Assembly: GCA_035771165.1 (NCBI GenBank)
Contig: JAWNZC010000238.1
Span: 2,593,001 to 2,657,000 of the forward strand
Direction: 5' to 3'
Origin: Paragorgia papillata
Taxonomy: Eukaryota > Cnidaria > Anthozoa > Scleralcyonacea > Coralliidae
DNA: 64,000 nucleotides
The notes below the pieces were generated by a model. The model was given only the letters and a program-made list of their open reading frames with translations. It was not told where the DNA came from and made no database searches. The translations under genes were made by a program, and so were the position numbers. This document shows positions 11,001 through 20,800 of the stretch, piece by piece. Each line of letters starts with the position of its first letter. Position 1 is the stretch's first letter.

Positions 11001-13236
11001 CTTAGGTGCCAACGACTGTATTCCCACGCAACATTGCAATGTTGATTGACAAGTTCCGATGAGCAATTTGCAAATGTTTCGGGAATATTTATTTCTGAAA
11101 TTCAACTACCATTTGCATGGCTGAAAATACATTAAAATATCTAGCCACCAACAGTAATATTTTAAACATAAATTTGTATATTTACTCAAAAGAAAGATGA
11201 ACCTATAAAGGAATCTACTGAGGAATCTTCACAAGACGTTTGCAAGTTGCTCAAGCCAAATTGGCAATCAACATTGCAATGTTGTGGTGCAATACAGTAA
11301 AAAGCCACTAACAAGAACCTATCACTATTAAGATCCTCAGGCTGAAATTAAGAATTTATTTATATAAGAATATATAAGAATATAAGAACCTATCCCAGGC
11401 TGATTTGGTAAATTGTAGGTTCTTGTTAGCGGGTTTTTACTGTATTGCAAAGTCACATGCAAGAGAACATCCGGTTTGACGGTAAATAAATTTTATTATA
11501 CAAAAATTTTACAAATCAATAAAATACAGCTGCTATAATTTTCTTTTCACTAAAATTAAATAACTTCTATGATTTTTTAAGCTTTGCATGATGTGAAGTA
11601 ATCTATTTGAACTAATTAAAACATTTGTGGGATTCACCATGTAGAATTGAGTTTTTGCATCAGTGTGGGTTAGCCCAACACATATGCAATGCTGCCACTG
11701 ATTACAGCCTCTGCATTTTATAAATAGAGAATAATACATGGATGTGCGGAAATATGAAATTTAATTCGAGTGTTGACCAGGATATCTCACGAGTGAGCGA
11801 AGCGAACGAGTGACATATCCTGGTCAACACGAGAAATAAATTTCATATTTCCAAGCATCCATGTATTGTTCTGTTTATTATATAAAAAAATTGTCCTATT
11901 GCCTTGCAAAAATTGCATTAAACTATAATGCTGATACAGCGATAATCATCACATGTGCGATTATCATAAATAATCGCACATGTGAGATTATCACTTTTAT
12001 TAGTGGCAGAAAAATCAATAAAACACTCTATTTTATATAATAAATAGAGAATAATACATGGGTGTGCAGAAATATGAAATTTATTTCGAGTGTTGACCAG
12101 GATATCTCATGAGTGAGCGAAGCGAATGAGTGACATATCCTGGTCAACACGAGAAATAAATTTCATATTTCCAAGCATCCATGTATTGTTCTGTTTATTA
12201 TATAAAAAAATTGTCCTATTGCCTTGCAAAAATTGTATTAAACTATAATGCTGATTGAGTGATAATCATCACATGTGCGCCAGGGTGCATTCCATGTACG
12301 TCACGCCGAAGATGTTCGGCGTGAGTTTCAAAAGTGCTCGGTGTGCTGGTGCACAATCACACTGCGGTCGGCGCACATATATAGCCATACAACTATACTA
12401 GTCAGTGGGTGGTGCCGGCGCTGGCGTTCGTCTTGACCTCCCTTGGCGCAGCACCTGAACACCAGTGGCTTATCTTCCGCGTGGGGTTGACATGGAATGC
12501 ACCCTGGCATGTGCGATTATCATAAATAATCGCACATGTGAGATTATCACTTTTATTAGTGGCAGAAAAATCAATAAAACACTCTATTTTATATAATAAA
12601 TACCAATATTTTTATTGATGTTTATACAGATGTTGCATTTCTTCTTATTTTTTGGTTGTTGAACTGGCAAATTTGACCATCAAAAGTCCTGGTGGAACTT
12701 ACCAAGTACTTGTTGAGTTTTCAAGTACCGGTACTCAAGTTTTCACATGAGTCGGACTTCTGGTTGTTCTTTATTCTGTGCTTGCTGCCAAGGTATAGAA
12801 CCCGGGCGTTTTTACACGTGTAGTAGATATCACTCCATTATAATTTTATTCATTTATAGTAAGAATTGTTCAATACTCTCTATAAATTAACCCCCAAACT
12901 GTACAAAATTAATAAGTCATATTAAGAATAATTTATCCCAAATATCATAATATATTTTCCCACCAAAAGACGTACCTTTCACAAGCTTTACAGAAATTCA
13001 GATAGACTTGTTTTGGAATACCTTCTGTGATGTCAACTTGTGTCCGCAGACAAGCCACACACATATTGGAAGCATTTGGCGACGTCACAGCTCCACATTG
13101 GCAACATAGACTGTAAAATAATTCAGGAATATCGTATAGTGATGTCTTAAGAAAAAAACAGCGAGAATTTCGAAGTAATTTGACTATAAACTTACATAGT
13201 TTGCGGACTAGTTGGTGGAAACTCAACGTACTCCAT
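2099..13236 (-). CDS. NMD3: NMD3, 60S ribosomal export adaptor (3' end outside window)
   Basis: Eleven minus-strand coding exons, 999 coding bases (333 codons): 13196-13236, 12976-13110, 10133-10226, 8768-8848, 7591-7719, 6365-6455, 5823-5901, 5238-5334, 4519-4571, 2469-2533, 2099-2232. All junctions are GT-AG and the reading phase is consistent across each. The start is ATG at 13236. Exon 2 carries the N-terminal zinc-binding pairs (CCQC, CVAC, FCKAC), followed by the GIPKQV stretch; exon 3 has the [12 protein letters not shown] block; exon 5 a further pair (MCGDC); exon 8 the [10 protein letters not shown] block. All match the animal NMD3 family in order. In other eukaryotes NMD3 binds the 60S subunit and recruits CRM1 for nuclear export. 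The C-terminal third, with the nuclear export signals, would lie left of base 1; no matching exon was seen in 1-2098. Introns are packed with MITEs and microsatellites. Confidence 0.93.
2252..2389. mobile_element. pogo/Tc1-like MITE, copy 1 (in an NMD3 intron)
   Basis: 138 bp between TA dinucleotides, with inverted ends CAGTAAAAACCCGCTAACAA. A second copy lies at 11295-11442. It fills more than half of the 236-bp NMD3 intron 2233-2468 and ends about 20 bp from the 3' splice site. Confidence 0.8.
2695..3135. mobile_element. inverted-repeat element, CTCGTTCCCAGAGCCC family
   Basis: Arms of about 70 bp: left CGTTCCCAGAGCCCACGTT, then CCCCACCCGGGAAACGAG; right the reverse complement with a GGGAACGTGGGCTC unit repeated three times. 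The same terminal sequence bounds the 28.2-30.8 kb element. Lies in an NMD3 intron. Confidence 0.7.
3355..3647. mobile_element. foldback element
   Basis: Inverted arms CAGGGCCTTTTTGAAAT and GGGGAAAAGGCCCTGG, with matching inner arms (ATATAAATACTAGAGGGG and its complement; TTGGTTGGCAAA and its complement). Lies in an NMD3 intron. Confidence 0.65.
4671..4869. repeat. (CGAA)n tetranucleotide passing into AAACG pentanucleotide
   Basis: About 36 perfect CGAA units followed by an AAGCG/AAACG pentamer tract, 100 bp from the NMD3 exon 4519-4571. It creates long spurious ORFs rich in SFVR. Confidence 0.95.
4919..5005. repeat. degenerate ATGTG/ATGTC pentanucleotide tract
   Basis: Interrupted GATGT, CATGT and GATCT units in 5-bp register. 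Confidence 0.6.
5050..5216. repeat. dispersed repeat with CTCTGACGAAGGGCC hairpin, copy 1
   Basis: Contains ACGTTTC...GAAACGT pairing around CTCTGACGAAGGGCC, and an outer inverted pair (AATCGAAATATAGTAAGGTTA and its complement). A second copy lies at 46034-46178 and a partial one at 42662-42735. The family is widespread in invertebrate DNA in my recollection; its mobile source is not identifiable from this window. Confidence 0.6.
6063..6290. mobile_element. tRNA-derived SINE with inverted partial copy
   Basis: From about 6155 a tRNA-like head with box A (TGGCTCAGTGGTCAGAGC) and box B (GGGTTCAATTCC) is followed by a GGCCTGTGTAGTTGCATTTT tail. The tail and box B region are repeated in inverted orientation immediately upstream (6063-6145). 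Lies in an NMD3 intron. Confidence 0.65.
6776..7463. mobile_element. long inverted-repeat element with a second one nested inside
   Basis: Arms of about 140 bp (6776-6905 and 7330-7463) include CATCTTGAATTCGCAAT and its complement. Inside, 6905-7268 is a separate inverted-repeat unit starting GGAACTTTAAGATC, related to 39501-40010. Lies in the NMD3 intron between exons 7591-7719 and 6365-6455. Confidence 0.65.
7861..8035. repeat. pentanucleotide array (ACTAT, CCATG, CCATA)
   Basis: Blocks of ACTAT, then about 20 CCATG units, then CCATA and ACTAT again, giving a near-symmetric array. Confidence 0.95.
8151..8337. mobile_element. foldback MITE
   Basis: Nearly perfect palindrome with arms GAAATAGAAAATGG...TGTGTTTATATA and complement, and inner arms GAGTTGGGAGAATTCGAAAG. 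A diverged relative lies at about 17930-18120. Confidence 0.75.
8455..8743. repeat. (ACTGC/ACTAC)n pentanucleotide array
   Basis: About 57 pentamers switching between ACTGC and ACTAC. The array ends 25 bp from the 5' splice site of the NMD3 exon 8768-8848. Its unit is the reverse complement of the GCAGT array at 16925. Confidence 0.95.
9267..9506 (-). repeat. dispersed repeat segment with an open frame
   Basis: Open for 79 codons on the minus strand, but part (9285-9410) recurs at 62840-62965 with about 80 percent identity and a poor frame, joined there to a 5S-derived SINE head. Best viewed as repeat sequence rather than a gene. Confidence 0.5.
9928..10050 (+). mobile_element. tRNA-derived SINE copy
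   Basis: Same family as 6155-6290: GTAGCTCAGTGGTCAGAGC box A, GTGGTTTCAATTTC decayed box B, ACCGGAAGGCC junction and the CTGGTCCCGG tail. Box B mutations suggest an older copy. Confidence 0.65.
10515..10672. repeat. palindromic ACATGTGATCACATGT minisatellite
   Basis: Four to five irregular copies of a self-complementary CACATGTGATCACATG core separated by TTCCAAAATTACATGTAAAT-type spacers. Lies in an NMD3 intron. Confidence 0.8.
10722..11484. mobile_element. nested TA-inserting elements
   Basis: Outer inverted ends CAGTCAAACTGGGTGTTCTC and the complement of GAGAACATCCGGTTTGACGG. Inside lie a 265-bp MITE (10757-11021, ends CAGTCATTGGCACCTAAGC and complement, TA-flanked) and the pogo-like MITE 11295-11442. 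Confidence 0.6.
11295..11442. mobile_element. pogo/Tc1-like MITE, copy 2
   Basis: 148 bp, TA-flanked, near-identical to 2252-2389 apart from an extra ATATAAGA internal unit. It is inserted inside the larger inverted-repeat element at about 10722-11484. Confidence 0.8.
11714..12600. repeat. tandem duplication of a foldback unit
   Basis: Two copies (about 11714-12035 and 12045-12600) each contain the palindrome GTTGACCAGGATATCTCA...GACATATCCTGGTCAACAC and an ATAATCGCACATGTGA inverted pair. The second copy is interrupted by the element at 12280-12507. Confidence 0.8.
12280..12507. mobile_element. 228-bp transposon with 8-bp target duplication
   Basis: Perfect 18-bp inverted ends CCAGGGTGCATTCCATGT. 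The target duplication CATGTGCG lies at 12272-12279 and 12508-12515. The neighbouring duplicate near 11960 is the empty site with one CATGTGCG. An 8-bp duplication fits hAT-like elements among others. Confidence 0.85.
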
Positions 13237-13414
13237 GTTTGGGTTTAGGGCCCAGACCCTCTTTCTCGTCGCGGCCTTAACCCGCAAAATCCGCCTGAAA
13301 ATCGCCTGAAAAGAGGCTAACCGTAACTTTGCTTATTTTTCATTGTAAATTATTACGGATTTTTTTAATTTTTTCAAGTGGAGCGAAGAAAAGGGATGCT
13401 TCAGAGAAATGAGA

Positions 13415-13640
13415 AAAGTGAAGCGAAGTGAAGGGAGCGACGTGGAGTAGTGTGAAGTGAAGTGAAGCGAAGTGAAGTGAAGTGAAGTGAAGTGAAGTGA
13501 AGTGAAGTGAAGTGAAGTGAAGTGAAGTGAAGTGAGAGGTGAATGAAGCGAAGCGAAGTGAAGTGAAGTGAAGTGAAGTGAAGTGAAGTGAAGTGAAGTG
13601 AAGTGAAGTGAAGTGAAGTGAAGTGAAGTGAAGCGACGAC
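13415..13640. repeat. (GAAGT)n pentanucleotide array upstream of NMD3
   Basis: About 40 GAAGT units with GAAGC variants, starting some 180 bp upstream of the NMD3 start codon, in the 1.6-kb gap between HS1BP3 and NMD3. Nothing else coding was seen in the gap. Confidence 0.9.
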
Positions 13641-14444
13641 AAGTGAAGCGAAATGAACTGCAGTGAACACAAGCAAAGCGAAACAGTGTAAAAAGAAGTT
13701 GTAACTATATTGCAGTTTAACTAGTCATAATTACTATATTCATTTAGCAACTAAATCTACAAATTTTATGACAGTAGTTAGTATTAATTCAGCATTGTGC
13801 AAAATTAAGGTGACTCGACAGTCTAAATCAGGTGAAATTACGTTTTTTCCCATAAAAAGTCTGGAACAGAGCTTCATTTTCCTTCATTGCAAAGCTTTAG
13901 TGGTGGTCTTGATTATTGAAAAGATTTATACCCTCAAAGTTTACCTAAGTGAAGAAATCGCGTTTCCATGCAGTAAATGCAGAAAACCTTATTTGCATAA
14001 AATCTGTCGCTCGCCATAAACACAATTTCTCTAGATACGCAAGCGCTACAAGTATAAATCTTTTCAGTTATCAAGACCACCACTAGAGCTTTGCAATGAT
14101 TTCTCATGATTTAGACTGTTGAGCAACCTTAATAATCTCAGCCCGGACAGGCCTTAATATATTGTCTTAATTATATAGATATCGACACAATACCAGAAAA
14201 GAATTAAAAGATATATTAACATGTAAAGATAAAAATGCCAAAACAAAAAATAGATCTATTCTGTATTATCCTTCCAGTCCATCGCTTTGTTCTATAAATT
14301 ATGATTCTCTTGCAAAAATGTGTAAACATCTTCGTATATGATGTAGATACTTGACTGACACATATTTAATAGATATTTTTGGTTTGGGTATTTACTATTT
14401 AGTGGCCATTTGTCGTGTGTTTTGCAAATAAAAATATGAAATTT

Positions 14445-14537
14445 TACCCTGCGAGCAGAGCCTTCTTTTCCTTATTTCTTCGCTGAGAGAGAGGAAGAGC
14501 GAAGAAATAAGGAAAAGAAGGCTCTGCTCGCAGGGTA
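14445..14537. mobile_element. 93-bp palindromic element, TACCCTGCGAGC ends
   Basis: Arms TACCCTGCGAGCAGAGCC and complement, almost the whole length pairing. Flanked by ATGAAATTT and GTGAAATTT (8 of 9 match), suggesting a 9-bp Mutator-type duplication. Confidence 0.75.
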
Positions 14538-14857
14538 GTGAAATTTATATCTTTGTTCTTGATACTTTGTCCATATCTATATACGGTAAAACACAGAATA
14601 TTACATGGCTCTTTAACCCATTTCTGCTTAAGCTGGCCAAAAACAGCCTGTATTTTTTGTTACTTTATCCAACACCAGACGACTTTACTCGTGAAAGAAA
14701 GAATGCTCAGACATCATAAGCAGCACTAGATTAAAGATACAGTATAAATTTTACAGCACTACAATATACATAAATTATTTTTAGATTATCCATCCACAAG
14801 ACCACAACACGTGCATCAAATTGAATTTTCAAGCAATTTAAATTTAGTTTTGTTGGT

Positions 14858-17800
14858 TCATGAAAATAAATCAACTTTGTCATGAGTTGTCTGACCAATA
14901 TTTTTTTCAATGTACTTTGTGATATCATCGACATCAAGGTCTTCAGTCGATTCTGGTCTAAATAAATCTTCATCGTCATCGTCCACTCCACTAAAAAGAT
15001 CCTTGCCAGAAGGTTTACCAAAGATGTCATCAAGGGTTTGCTCTTTCTGTTTTGGTCTACAAATATATGTACACAAAATATTATTATCATTATCTGATGA
15101 ATATGATCATCAATATTATCTTCAACATCAACACCATGTTCAACATCACCTTCATCAACATCGTCATCAACATCACTGATATCAACATCAACATCATCAT
15201 CATCATCAACATCACTAACATCATATCATCATCATCATCATCATCATCAACGACAACATCACTAACATCAACATGAACATCATCATCATCATCATCACTA
15301 ACATCAACATCATCATCATATCATCAACATCATCATCATCATCATCAACGACAACATCAACATCACTAACATCAACATCAACAAAATCATCATCACTAAC
15401 ATCATATCATCATCATCATCATCATCATCACTAACATCAACATCCTCGTCATCGGCATCGTCTCTGTCTTCTTCTTCTTCTTCTTCATCGTCATCATCAC
15501 CAACAACATTCATCATCAACATCAGCAGCAGCAGCATCAACATCATCATCAGCAGCAGCAGCATCAACATCATCATCATCATCAACGTCATCGACATTAT
15601 CATCATTAACATCATCAACATCAACATTATCAACACTGTTATCGTCATCACCATAAAAATCATTATCAACATCGTCATCATAATCATCACATTGTCATCA
15701 AAATCATCATCAACAATATCATCATAACCATCATAATCATCATAATCATCATCATAATCATCATCATCATCATGAACATCATAATCATCACGAACATCAA
15801 CATTAACAACATCTTCGTCTCATTTGTTTCTCTGTTGTTACCTTGAAGTTTCACCAGATTCTTTTTTCTGTTTTTCTTCAGTCTTCTTTTCAGCTCCCTG
15901 TTTTGATCTTGCCCTGGGTTTTGGTTTAGGAGGCATACCAGGCTTTGGAGCCATGGCAGGCTTTGGACCCATGGCAGGTTTGGGAGCCATGGCAGGTTTG
16001 GGGGGCTTGGTGGGTTTGTTCAAAAAATGTGTATCTGCACTATTAGATGTTTCCACAAACCTTGGCTTGGGTGTTGGGCGTGGTTTGAGGTCTGGCTTGG
16101 GTGAAGCGCGTGGTTTAGGACTTGGAGCTTTCTTTTTGTCTGGTTTCTTAGAAACATGCAGAAGTTTATCAAGATCATCATCAATCCTGAAAATAAGTAA
16201 GAAATATTTTTCTAGCAATGTGAAAATCTTTTATGAAACGAAAATTAAGTTTGTCTTATTTGAAAGTACTTTTGAAATGCCAAAGTAACATCTTTTGCTG
16301 TTTTTTGTTTCCTTGCTTCGTTGTTGAGGTATTTCAATTTGTTTGATATGTGAAATATATCCATGGTGAAACTAACCAGTGACATCACAACGTGCATAAT
16401 GACCTACCGGGAAAGGTTATATATCTTTGCTATTATCAGACAGAATCACTTCAAAGCAATTATGTGTGTGTGTGTTTTCCCTTACAACAACAAAAATATA
16501 CATTCTCAACTAATTCCGTTTCGTAATAGCAAAGATATATAACCTTTCCCAGTAAGTCATTATGCACGTTGTGATGTCACTGGTTAGTTTCACATATCAA
16601 ACAAACTGAAATATCTCAAAAACGAAGCAAGGGAACAAAAAACTGCAAAAGATCTTACTTTGTCATTTCAAAAGTACATTCAAATAAGACAAACTTAATT
16701 TTCGTTTCCTAAGCACTTTAAGTGGTTCTCTGATGAAAATATTGTTGGTAATGTTTCTGCATAATCTTAAAGATATTAGGGTAGTTGGTAATTGTGCAAA
16801 GTTACATTTCGAAATTCTCAAAAGCAAAGTTGCATTTTACGTGCGAAGTTTGTATTTTGGAACACCGCCATTAAATTGACCGTGTTTGAGAAGAATGAGT
16901 TGAGGGGAACTTATGACGTCATTAGTGCAGTGCAGTGCAGTGCAGTGCAGTGCAGTGCAGTGCAGTGCCGTGCCGTGCCGTGCCGTGCCGTGCCGTGCCG
17001 TGCCGTGCCGTGCCGTGCCGTGCCGTGCCGTGCCGTGCCGTGCCGTGCCGTGCCGTGCAGTGCAGTGCAGTGCAGTGCAGTGCAGTGCAGTGCAGTGCAG
17101 TCAGCCAGTGCAGTGCAGTGCAGTGCAGTCAGCCAGTGCAGTGCAGTGCAGTGCAGTGCAGTGCAGTGCAGTGCAGTGCAGTGCAGTGCAGTGCAGTGCA
17201 GTGCAGTGCAGTGCAGTGCAGTGCAGTGCAGTGCAGCGCAGTCCTACCAACACAGTCCAATCAAGTCCAATCAAGTCCAGTCAAGTCCAATCAAGTCCAG
17301 TCCAGTCCAGTCCAGACCAGACCAGACCAGACCAGTCCAGTCTAGTCTAGTCTAGTCTAGTCTAGTCCAAACTAATCCAGTCTAATCAAGTCAAGTCTAG
17401 TTAAGTTCTGTCCAATCCAATCCAATCGAGTCTAGTCTGTCCAGCCTAGCTCAGTTAAGCTACAAAATCAGGGTTGCATGCAGTATGGAAGAAACCACTC
17501 TCAAGACTACAGCTCCTTACTTCAATAAATCAGGGTCGTCATCAGTGGCAAACAACTTGCTATCATCTGGTTTCAAAGCCCCTTCAGGTATAAACAAATC
17601 ACTCAGATCAGTATCAGTATCGTGAGAACCAAATGAGAACTTCCCTGTGGATTTTAAAAAATCATCGGATGTTTCTGTCACATTTTGAGTAAATTCAGAA
17701 CTCTTTGAAGTTTCAATAGTTACTGGTCTTTTCACGTCAACAGTAAAAGCATCCTCTTTCTCGATGTCAGAGCTCTCGCGACTTTCCTCATCGGAACTGT

Positions 17801-20800
17801 TGTATTGGGTTACACCAAATATATCACGCTCAATTTCATCGTTTTTTTCTTCTTCTTCATCTTCTAATTCTTCTTCTTCTTTTTCTTTGACTTCTTCCTA
17901 GAAATATTACAAATATACTTAATTAAAAATAGCCACCTGTGTTTAAATAGCCTTATGCAAACAAAAAGTAAGTTGAAAGAATTCAAAAGTTTATTTGAAA
18001 GTTTACACAAGTACTTTTAAATTCTCTCAAACTCACTCGAGTGTTCGCAGCAGGTTATATAAAATAACAGGTGTCCTACGTACGCTCTGATTGGACGAGA
18101 GCCATTTTCACTCAGAGTACAGAGACCCGTTTGACGTCATTTTCATTTTATATTCTACAACGCATGCTCTGTTTCGTTAAATCTCACGTAATCACTGGTA
18201 TAGTTATTTGATTGCGCCATCATTCGTCAGCTGAGTCTCGGTCACATTGGTGGCTTCCAGGCCCGTATTTGAGGTGGGGCAGGGGGGGCCATGACCCACA
18301 TGAAATTTGCTCAGAAATAGTATGATAAGGAACAACTAAAACCGCTGTGTGAACCTAACACGAGGGGAAAATTTTGAAATACAGAGTCTCTGAAATGCCA
18401 TATCTACATAGTCATTTAAAGAGGCAATTTCAAAATTTGAACTTGTCCAAATTATGCAAATTATCTATGCTACCTACAGATTTGGAAAAATACAGGGTGT
18501 CCCAAACGAATGTCGCCCATCCCGTTTTTGACCACAGCTTTGTTTGAGTGCGGAATACAAGTTTGAATACATATGCATGTGAAAACTGACCACAGGGGAA
18601 TAAAGTTTGATTCCAAATGAAGCAATGCGGCATCAAATCATGTGGGGTTCCTTGGGGTAATAACAATGCTCATGAGAGTTCCATGCACATCTATCTACAT
18701 AGATAGAAGTGCACTTTACTTCATCCGTCTTAAGATGGTTGGACAACAATTCACTCCCGAGGAAAGAGCATTCATGGTACTTTCCTATCATGAAATAAGA
18801 AGCCCAACAAGGACAAGGGAAGCCTTTAGGAGAAGATTTCCAAATCTTGACATAGCATACATAATTTGGACAAGTTCAAATTTTTATGTTGCCTCTTTAA
18901 ATGACTACAGGAAGCGAATAGATAACTACTTAGCTCTGAAAACTTCAGACAACAAAGAAGGAGGGATGGGCTTTCGGCGTGATATAAAAATTTACTTCTT
19001 GTACCATAATTATAGAAGGTGCACCTCATAAATGGATGGGGGGCATTTTTGGGGGGACACCCTGTAGTAACCCGACCAAGATATATTTGCTAGCGATCCA
19101 ACAGGATCTGATCCGACTTTTATACCAATCGCAGCGCACATATAAATTTTTTTAATTATTTACCGACTGGAAGGTCTGTCCAAAAAAATATTTGCCCAAG
19201 TAGAAACAGTACTGTTAATAACACTAATTTTTTAAAAGTACACAATTTGCGGATTTCAAATAAAGAAATAAATAGAAATAAATAAAGAAATGAATGGACA
19301 GATATAGATACCACTGCTAGCTTTCTGCCAAAAAACATGGTGTTAGCGAGTCTAGTCAGAAAATTAGTTTTTTTGACACCAAATGAAGCTCTTTAAGGCT
19401 GTTTTCCATTACGTCCGCTTTGCTCGCGCGGGCGGAGTGGGCTTTGAAAGTTGGAAATTTTCAAAATCCAAAGCGAACTGAACAAAACACGCTCCTCTCG
19501 CGCGGGCAAGGCGCGCCAGTAATAGAAGACGGCCTTTACATGCCAAACGAGTGAATTTATTGGAATTGGGCCAATTGTGACATAATAATCGGTAATTCCA
19601 ATGTGGCATGATCCGTCAATCACTAACCATTATATGTACATGTACATTAAGTACTTATGGGGAGCACGGGTGGCGTGTGCAGTTAGGGCGCTGCCTCTCA
19701 CCAATAGTTAAGCCTGGTTAGACTGGATTAGTACTTGGATGGGTGACCGTCTGGGAATAACCCCGTTCTCGAGCTTGGACCATGTGAGTAGAGTTTAGTT
19801 GCTCTCTCCTGTGCTACGAGGGTTTTTCACTGGGTTCTCCGGTTTTCCTCCCGCTGCAAAATCAACACCATCTGGGATAGGAGTGGCACCTACCCCTGCC
19901 TTAGGGTAGTAGCTAAAAGACAGAGGAGCCTTCTGGCTACCTGCGACTGCAGTCGACCAACCAAACAACATTAAGTACTGTAACACAAACCTTGGACTCT
20001 TCTGGATCTGCTTTCTTTAATTGATTTTGTTTGATACTGATTTTACTGACTTCAAGAAATTCTAAGACTGGCAAACTACTGCATAACTTTGGAGTCTTGG
20101 CAACTAAATTCAAGAGTGTCTCAATGAATGTCCTACGTTCATTGAGCACTTTCTCCGTAATAATAAGCGACATTCTCGGTAGCGAAGCAAAGTTTACACT
20201 TGGAAATTTGGCAACAAGTTTGGTATGTAGATCTTCAACCTCTTCATACTTTTTGGCAACCTAGTAAATAATGATATGGTATACGGTAATTTAAATTAAA
20301 GTATTTATCTATGATGGGCGCTTAGTTGAGAGTGGCAATGGTGGGTGGTTCTTATAAAAAAAGTGGGTGCTTCTTATTAGAGGATGAGTGCTTCTTATTA
20401 GAGGGTGGGTGCTTCTTATTAGAGAGACATTTTAACGTGCTCCCTTGATTAAACTAACTTGGGTGCTTCTTCTAAGAGAGTGGGTGCTTCTTATTAGAGG
20501 ATGAGTGCTTCTAATTAGAGGGTGAGTGTTTCTTATTAGAGGGTGAGTGTTTCTTATTAGAGGGTGAGTGCTTCTTATTAGAGAGTGAGTGCTTCTTATT
20601 AGAGGATGAATGCTTCTTATTAGAGGATGAGTGCTTCTTATTAGAGGGTGAGTGCTTCTTATTAGAGGGTGAGTGCTTCTTATTAGAGGATGAGTGCTTC
20701 TTATTAGAGGGTGAGTGCTTCTTATTAGAGGATGAGTGCTTCTTATTAGAGGATGAGTGCTTCTTATTAGAGGATGGGTGCTTCTTATTAGAGGGCGAGT

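Noticed and set aside
15824..16288. Plus-strand 154-codon ORF
   Set aside because: Antisense shadow of the proline-rich HS1BP3 exon 15842-16186.
16792..17355. Cys/Ala/Val-rich ORFs of up to 187 codons
   Set aside because: Translation of pentanucleotide repeats in three frames; intronic.
19656..19780. Possible 5S rRNA gene
   Set aside because: Only the internal promoter region resembles 5S; the rest is SINE body with target duplications.
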